The translations under genes and the position numbers were made by a program. From Coprobacillus sp. (lineage in GTDB: Bacteria > Bacillota_I > Bacilli_A > RFN20 > CAG-826), in the NCBI GenBank assembly GCA_021203745.1, contig JAJQAP010000083.1, forward strand, positions 1 to 11,432: DNA of 11,432 nt. The letters are read 5' to 3'. The notes beneath the pieces are model-generated. The model was given only the letters and a program-made list of their open reading frames with translations. It was not told where the DNA came from and did no database searches. Shown in pieces: positions 7,745-11,432 of this stretch. Positions within the stretch are counted from its first letter, which is position 1. Each line of letters starts with the position of its first letter.

Positions 7745-8719
7745 TTAAATTCCTTCCTTTAGTAAATCAACATAACGTATTTTTTTATTTTCTGCCCAAT
7801 CCATAATTAAACAATATACACCATTATGAGCAAAAATATCATGATTTGTGCAGCCCTTACATGGAACTTTCTTTTCCTCTCCAAACAAATCGTAGAAAGC
7901 AAGTTCTTTCTTGCAAGAATTAGGGATCACATCCTTTAATCCATCCATCTGCCAGAAATTCCAAGATATGATTGTGGCAATCTCTTCGAGCAAATCATTA
8001 TCTGGCATCTTCTTAAATTTTAATAAGTAGTAATCCATAAATGAGTATAAAAGATTTTCTCTTGCAATTAATAAACTATCACCTTGCCATTCATAACCAT
8101 AAGAAGATTGATATGCTTTTTTTACCCACTCAATCCACTCGTCACCACTAACATTCTCGGTGACCACTCGAATCTTACGATCAAGAATCCCAATACGATC
8201 CATTGGTTCAATGATCTGTCCAGTAACTGTGTCGTACCTGCTAACGATGTACGGAGCTTCACCACACGTAATCTCAATTCTTGGTTCGAGGACATATTCT
8301 TGCCAGGTTTTACCATCTTCAAATGGAATCTTTCTTTTAAGTGCGATCCAAGTATTTCCTTTTTCTTTATTAAAGATATCTTTTTTTCCAAACCAAATCT
8401 CATCGACAAGGTTGTTTTGATGGTTGCAAACCCAAGATGGGGTAAATACCTCTGCTTTTTCTTTGATTCTTATTTTTCTTTCCGCAGCGGTTTTTTGAGT
8501 CCTTGGTTTTATCACAAGACCATTATCGCCAGTAATTAGTTCTATTTTAATCTGTTTATTCTCTCCGTATTTTACCCCTAAATTTTTATAGTTATCTGTG
8601 CACCATAAAATATTCTTCTTTGATGTTTGGTCATATAGAAGAATATTCAATACCTTTTGGTCAATCTCATAAATGTGATTTTCCAAAACATCTATTTTTT
8701 CGTCTTTATCTTTTTTCAT
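7745..8719 (-). CDS. Methyltransferase-like 'M' partner of the restriction fusion
   Basis: 324 residues, cytoplasmic. It resembles the small proteins annotated as restriction subunit M next to helicase-methylase fusions. Visible gamma-class methyltransferase-like blocks: KAEVFTPSWVCN (88-99, motif X position), EITCGEAPYIVSRYD (149-163, at the place of motif I DPACGSG), YGYEWQGDSLLIARENLL (207-224, SAM-side helix block), and ISWNFWQMDGLK (251-262). The chain then ends without NPPY. A C-terminal CKGC (287-290) with His293/His298 and Cys303 could bind zinc. An in-frame TAA lies just upstream, so the start is this ATG or a later one; no Shine-Dalgarno site is near it. The gene starts 38 nt after the ruvB stop and is coupled to the large gene. 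Likely role, by inference: SAM-binding or specificity partner of the fusion enzyme. Independent catalysis is doubtful because motif IV is absent. Confidence 0.75.
   Translation of the reverse strand: MKKDKDEKIDVLENHIYEIDQKVLNILLYDQTSKKNILWCTDNYKNLGVKYGENKQIKIELITGDNGLVIKPRTQKTAAERKIRIKEKAEVFTPSWVCNHQNNLVDEIWFGKKDIFNKEKGNTWIALKRKIPFEDGKTWQEYVLEPRIEITCGEAPYIVSRYDTVTGQIIEPMDRIGILDRKIRVVTENVSGDEWIEWVKKAYQSSYGYEWQGDSLLIARENLLYSFMDYYLLKFKKMPDNDLLEEIATIISWNFWQMDGLKDVIPNSCKKELAFYDLFGEEKKVPCKGCTNHDIFAHNGVYCLIMDWAENKKIRYVDLLKEGI
7751..7755 (-). promoter_or_regulatory. Ribosome binding site of the restriction gene inside the 324-residue ORF
   Basis: AAAGGAAGGAA (7750-7760, minus strand) overlaps the last codons of the upstream gene and places AAGGA 8 bases before ATG 7742. 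Ribosomes finishing the M-like ORF would stop almost on the next start, which argues for coupled production of the two partners. Confidence 0.65.
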
Positions 8720-8740
8720 AATTATATTTTATATAATTAT
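8718..8740 (-). repeat. AT palindrome over the M-like gene start
   Basis: Perfect 10-base arms, ATAATTATAT and ATATAATTAT, with a 3-base spacer, overlapping two bases of the start codon at 8717-8719. It fills most of the 38-base gap after ruvB. It could be an operator limiting expression of the R-M genes, or a weak hairpin hiding the start. A TATAAT on the minus strand lies within it but too close to the ATG to serve as an ordinary -10. Confidence 0.45.
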
Positions 8741-8750
8741 TTGTCCCTTT

Positions 8751-8763
8751 TTAATCTTTATTC
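8751..8763 (+). repeat. Possible degenerate direct repeat at cassette border (partner at 2155-2169)
   Basis: TTAATCTTTATTC overlaps the ruvB stop codon. On the same strand TTAATCCTTTATTTC occurs at 2155-2169, differing by two single-base gaps. The copies are 6.6 kb apart and bracket the cassette, as a target duplication or recombination scar might. The match is short, imperfect and AT-rich, so chance is a serious alternative. Confidence 0.22.
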
Positions 8764-9765
8764 AAATAGTCTTTCTTGGTAGCTTATCTTTAGATGCTCA
8801 TAGGCTTTAGGAGTGGCTACCCTACCTTTAGGAGTTCTATCGATAAACCCAATCTGTATTAAATAAGGTTCATAAACATCCTCTAGGTTATTAGATTCTT
8901 CTCCTATTGCGTTAGATAATACTTCTAACCCTACTGGTCCTCCCTTAAACCTATCTATTAGTGTTTTTAGATATCTTATATCTACTTCATCTAGCCCTAT
9001 ATCATCTACCTTTAATGCACTTAAAGCGTTTAGTGTATCTTCTTTATTTATTTCATTTTTCCCTTGGTAGTTAGCAAAGTCTCTCACTCTTTTAAAGAGA
9101 CGATTAGCAATTCTAGGAGTGCCTCTTGATCTTTTTGCTATCTCTATTGAGGCATCATCACTAATAGGAGTTTTTAACACTCTTGAAGTACGTTTCACTA
9201 TTTTATCTATCTCATCTATTGTATAGAAGTTAAGTCTTTCGGTAAAACCAAACCTTGTACGTAAAGGTAGGGAGAGGTCACCTGCGCGAGTGGTCGCTCC
9301 AATTAGAGTGAAGGGTGGTAGGTCTATCGTTAGCGTTTTACCCCCACTATCACGGTTAACTACTAGGTTAAGTTTAAAGTCTTCCATTGCGGAGTATAAA
9401 AGCTCTTCCACTACCCTTGGTAGACGATGTATCTCATCGATAAAGAGAACATCACCTGGCTCTAAACTAGTTAGAATAGAAGCTAGATCCCCTGGCTTTT
9501 CTATTGTTGGTCCACTGACTAAATGGATATTTGTGTGCATCTCATTAGCAATAACATAAGCAAGTGTAGTTTTACCAAGTCCTGGTGGCCCATAAAAGAG
9601 AATATGATCAATTGGCTCTTCGCGAGAAAGGGCCGCTCCAATAAACACTCTGAGGTTTTTCTTTAAGTCTTCTTGTCCAACATATTCATCTAGTGTTAAA
9701 GGACGAAGAGTCATCTCTTCTTCTTTTTCTTTTTCACTAGAGTTTGCATCCATTAATCTTGACAT
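8758..9765 (-). CDS. ruvB: Holliday junction branch migration ATPase RuvB
   Basis: 335 residues, normal RuvB length. The hexameric AAA+ motor loads on RuvA-bound Holliday junctions and pumps duplex DNA during recombinational repair. Seen: Walker A GPPGLGKTT (59-67), Walker B VLFIDEIHR (106-114), sensor 1 GATTRAG (156-162), the arginine-finger segment LRTRFG (168-173), sensor 2 region RSRGTPRIANR (212-222), and the C-terminal winged helix ending with FIDRTPKGR (307-315). The start ATG 9765 comes 2 nt after the ruvA stop with only a weak ribosome site, so coupling to ruvA is likely. Two later in-frame ATGs lie within the short charged leader (residues 5 and 18), the second directly before the conserved TLRP region. 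All key residues look intact. It is the last housekeeping gene before the defence cassette. Confidence 0.97.
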   Translation of the reverse strand: MSRLMDANSSEKEKEEEMTLRPLTLDEYVGQEDLKKNLRVFIGAALSREEPIDHILFYGPPGLGKTTLAYVIANEMHTNIHLVSGPTIEKPGDLASILTSLEPGDVLFIDEIHRLPRVVEELLYSAMEDFKLNLVVNRDSGGKTLTIDLPPFTLIGATTRAGDLSLPLRTRFGFTERLNFYTIDEIDKIVKRTSRVLKTPISDDASIEIAKRSRGTPRIANRLFKRVRDFANYQGKNEINKEDTLNALSALKVDDIGLDEVDIRYLKTLIDRFKGGPVGLEVLSNAIGEESNNLEDVYEPYLIQIGFIDRTPKGRVATPKAYEHLKISYQERLFE

Positions 9766-9767
9766 AC

Positions 9768-10328
9768 TTATTTCTTTTTTACCGCGAGCTCTTTTAAAGC
9801 TTCCTTTATGATCTCTTCTGTCGTGCCGTTAGGGATATTAATTGTAGATAACACTCTATCGATAGCCGCGCCTTTATAGCCTAAACTCTTTAATGCATCT
9901 TTAACTTCATCGTAAACACCAGGATCACCTTTTGATCCTGTTATCTCGCCCTTAAGGTCAAGGATAATCTGAGAGGCCGCTTTTTGACCAATCCCTGGTA
10001 AGTTTTTTAAGTAAGCGACGTTATTTGCCGCGATTGCACTCATCACTAGTTCAGGTGTGGTTGTACTCAGTGCGTTAATTACCATCTTAGGTCCTAAACC
10101 CTTAACCTTAATTAGTGATAAAAAGACATTCTTCTCTTCTAGACTAGAGAAACCAATGAGATAGTCTTCATCTTCGTGGATGACCTCATACGTATAAATA
10201 GTAGTGTCCTCTCCTATCGTATACTGGTCTAAATGAGAGACATAGACTTCATATCCCACTCCAGCGACATCAATTACAACTTGATCTTTTTCCTTAGCGG
10301 CAATTTTTCCTTTTAAGTAGTAAATCAT
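9768..10328 (-). CDS. ruvA: Holliday junction branch migration complex subunit RuvA
   Basis: 186 residues, slightly shorter than the roughly 200 of most RuvA proteins. It binds the four-way junction as a tetramer and recruits RuvB. Domain I is an OB fold (1-62, beginning MIYYLKGKI) with an acidic pin segment HEDED (51-55). Domain II has two helix-hairpin-helix motifs, KVKGLGPKMVINAL (74-87) and KNLPGIGQKAASQIILDL (108-125). After a flexible linker (about 126-137), domain III (138-183) contacts RuvB. The start is well supported: AGGAGGAG lies 2 nt upstream of the ATG. The gene is the middle of the obg-ruvAB run. Confidence 0.96.
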   Translation of the reverse strand: MIYYLKGKIAAKEKDQVVIDVAGVGYEVYVSHLDQYTIGEDTTIYTYEVIHEDEDYLIGFSSLEEKNVFLSLIKVKGLGPKMVINALSTTTPELVMSAIAANNVAYLKNLPGIGQKAASQIILDLKGEITGSKGDPGVYDEVKDALKSLGYKGAAIDRVLSTINIPNGTTEEIIKEALKELAVKKK

Positions 10329-10330
10329 AA

Positions 10331-10338
10331 CTCCTCCT
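10331..10338 (-). promoter_or_regulatory. Strong ruvA ribosome binding site overlapping the upstream stop
   Basis: AGGAGGAG on the minus strand overlaps the TAG stop (10337-10339) of the 69-residue gene and sits immediately before ATG 10328. It fixes the ruvA start and indicates that reading of the small gene ends at the ruvA initiation site. Confidence 0.7.
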
Positions 10339-10546
10339 AATAAACGAGAACAAAGAAGATGATAAGAGCAAGAATCACTAAGGCTCCTAAGATACCAGCA
10401 AGTAATGCGGCATCAAAAGAGGATTTACTCTTCTCTTTTTTAGGTTCTTTATGAGTGTCTAATACCTCTTGCTCGTGTTCTTCTTTCTCCTCCGTACTTA
10501 TATATTTAACTTCTGGGGTTTGATTCTCTTTATTATCTTGTTCCAT
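10337..10546 (-). CDS. Small tail-anchored-type membrane protein, function unknown
   Basis: 69 residues, not a family I recognise. Residues 1-43 are highly charged and hydrophilic, rich in Glu and Lys with no Cys; residues 45-69 form a single C-terminal membrane helix (AALLAGILGALVILALIIFFVLVY). There is no signal peptide, so the charged part is probably cytoplasmic. Its ATG overlaps the obg stop codon (TAATG at 10544-10548) and its stop lies within the ruvA ribosome site, which makes it a real operon member and not a chance frame. Its own Shine-Dalgarno site is weak, so translation is probably coupled to obg. Its position hints at nothing specific about function. Confidence 0.72.
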   Translation of the reverse strand: MEQDNKENQTPEVKYISTEEKEEHEQEVLDTHKEPKKEKSKSSFDAALLAGILGALVILALIIFFVLVY

Positions 10547-11432
10547 TACTCTACATACTCAAAGGTGAAATCATCTAACTGGACAATATCACCATTTTTG
10601 GCCCCCATTCTTTCTAGCTCGTCATCTATTCCAATTTTTCGTAGATGTGAGATAAGTTTATAGATACCCTGATCTGTTGATATATTACACATCTGATAGT
10701 ATTTTATAACTTTTTCCCCACTTATAACAAAGTAATCACTCTTAACTCTAGTAATTTCAAATTCTTTCTCTTCTTCTGGAAGAGTATATACCTTTACTTC
10801 CTCTTCAGTATTGGATTCATCCACAAGTGGGAAAAGCGGTGTTTCTTTTAATACTTCTATACACTTTACTATTAGCTCTTCTAAACCCAAATCAGAGAGA
10901 GCGCTTATTTCTATTACTTCTTGTTTTACTTTCTTTTTAAAGGCTTTTAGTTTTTCTTTTGCGCCCTCTTCATCCATTTTTGAGGCTACAAGTATCATAG
11001 GTCTATTAATCAAACCATACCCATACTCTTTTAACTCTCCCATTATATCTAGATAATCTTGATAAGCATCTCTTCCGTTATCTGACATATCCACTAAATG
11101 GACAATAAGACGACATCTTTGAATATGACGTAAAAACTCTAAACCTAGACCTTTACCTAGATGGGCTCCCTTAATAAGACCTGGGAGATCCGCCACTACA
11201 AAGGAGTCATTACCATGATAGACCACTCCTAGTTGCGGTGCTAGTGTGGTAAATGGATAATCCGCAATTTCAGGTTGAGCTTTACTTATAACACTAAGTA
11301 GTGTACTTTTACCAACACTTGGTAAACCAACTAGACCAACGTCCGCTAAAAGCTTTAACTCAAGGATTAATCTTTTTGTTTCTCCTGGAGCGCCATTCTC
11401 GGCAACTTTAGGGGCTTTATTTCTTGAAGATT
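10546..11432 (-). CDS. obg: GTPase Obg/CgtA, 5' end outside the window
   Basis: Essential GTPase bound to the 50S ribosomal subunit, acting in ribosome assembly and stress signalling. The reading frame is open to the window edge; 294 residues are visible, so roughly 130-140 N-terminal residues, most of the glycine-rich Obg fold, are missing. Visible order: end of the Obg fold (NKAPKVAENGAPGE), G1 GLPSVGKST (35-43), switch I DYPFTTLAP (57-65), G3 DLPGLI, G4 ASKMD, G5 SAL, then the C-terminal OCT domain ending FTFEYVE. The G4 motif has Ser in place of the usual Asn of NKxD; TKxD and similar forms occur in working GTPases, so this is probably tolerated. Internal GTG or ATG codons near 11226 are not the real start, because conserved Obg sequence continues upstream of them. 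Confidence 0.95.
   Translation of the reverse strand, partial: SSRNKAPKVAENGAPGETKRLILELKLLADVGLVGLPSVGKSTLLSVISKAQPEIADYPFTTLAPQLGVVYHGNDSFVVADLPGLIKGAHLGKGLGLEFLRHIQRCRLIVHLVDMSDNGRDAYQDYLDIMGELKEYGYGLINRPMILVASKMDEEGAKEKLKAFKKKVKQEVIEISALSDLGLEELIVKCIEVLKETPLFPLVDESNTEEEVKVYTLPEEEKEFEITRVKSDYFVISGEKVIKYYQMCNISTDQGIYKLISHLRKIGIDDELERMGAKNGDIVQLDDFTFEYVE

Larger units (their letters stand above)
2120..8757. other. Defence cassette between ruvB and secDF
   Basis: Three defence-type genes (M-like partner, R-M fusion, HEPN protein) fill the space between two housekeeping genes that share the leftward direction and are near neighbours in many Firmicutes. No integrase, transposase, tRNA or clear attachment site is seen, so the way it arrived is unknown. 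The right edge lies within 38 bases of the ruvB stop; the left edge lies somewhere in the secDF upstream region. Confidence 0.55.

Noticed and set aside
8084..8539. Overlapping frames on both strands inside the M-like gene (151, 95 and 86 codons)
   Set aside because: They lie fully within a gene with recognisable conserved blocks; none has a ribosome site or motif of its own.
8721..8729. TATAAT on the minus strand just before the M-like ATG as a promoter -10
   Set aside because: It is one base from the ATG, so transcription would begin inside the coding sequence, and the hexamer 17 bases upstream is AAGGGA, not TTGACA-like.
10546..11226. Internal GTG near 11226 as the start of a short 226-residue GTPase
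   Set aside because: Conserved Obg sequence including the Walker A motif continues upstream in the same frame to the window edge, so this is only the visible part of full-length obg.
1..11432. Mollicutes-type code with TGA read as tryptophan
   Set aside because: Tryptophans I checked are TGG and the long reading frames close properly with TAA or TAG; nothing requires reading through TGA.

Overview
The window looks like chromosomal DNA of an AT-rich, low-GC Gram-positive bacterium: Bacilli/Erysipelotrichia or a gut relative of the Mollicutes that keeps the standard code. This is an inference. It rests on base composition, clear AGGAGG-type ribosome sites at some genes, a fused SecDF, the obg / ruvA / ruvB grouping, and TGG as the tryptophan codon wherever I checked. 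No tRNA, rRNA, CRISPR array, transposase or integrase is visible.

Right part (8758-11432, leftward transcription): a housekeeping operon in the order obg (5' end outside the window), a 69-residue tail-anchored-type membrane protein, ruvA, ruvB. Spacing is extremely tight (TAATG overlap, 8 nt, 2 nt), so the genes are probably co-transcribed and partly translationally coupled. RuvA and RuvB drive Holliday-junction branch migration; Obg is a ribosome-associated GTPase.

Left part (1-2119, leftward): secDF, encoding the fused Sec translocon accessory protein, cut at its 3' end by the window edge. In many Firmicutes secDF lies a short way downstream of ruvAB in the same direction. It appears to lack the conserved proton-relay aspartate of SecD and carries an EF-hand-like loop in its external domain.

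Middle part (about 2120-8757): a defence cassette sits between ruvB and secDF. Two leftward genes form a restriction-modification pair. The first encodes a 324-residue methyltransferase-like 'M' partner. The second encodes a 1356-residue fusion of a GIY-YIG (T5orf172-like) nuclease domain, an SF2 DEAH translocase, a coupler, an N6-adenine methyltransferase with NPPY, and a C-terminal target-recognition-like region. A rightward gene, convergent with them and sharing four bases at the stop codons, encodes a protein of about 430 residues with an HEPN-type R-N-x3-H motif near its C-terminus, probably an ApeA-like abortive-infection RNase. A plausible working model is that the R-M pair cuts unmodified invading DNA and the HEPN protein acts as a second, RNA-targeting layer.

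Non-coding sequence is scarce. The only gap longer than 200 bases (2120-2382) lies between the divergent secDF and HEPN genes. It holds candidate promoters for both and a pair of near-identical, inverted, palindromic AT-rich elements flanking the secDF promoter. A third AT palindrome overlaps the start codon of the 324-residue gene.
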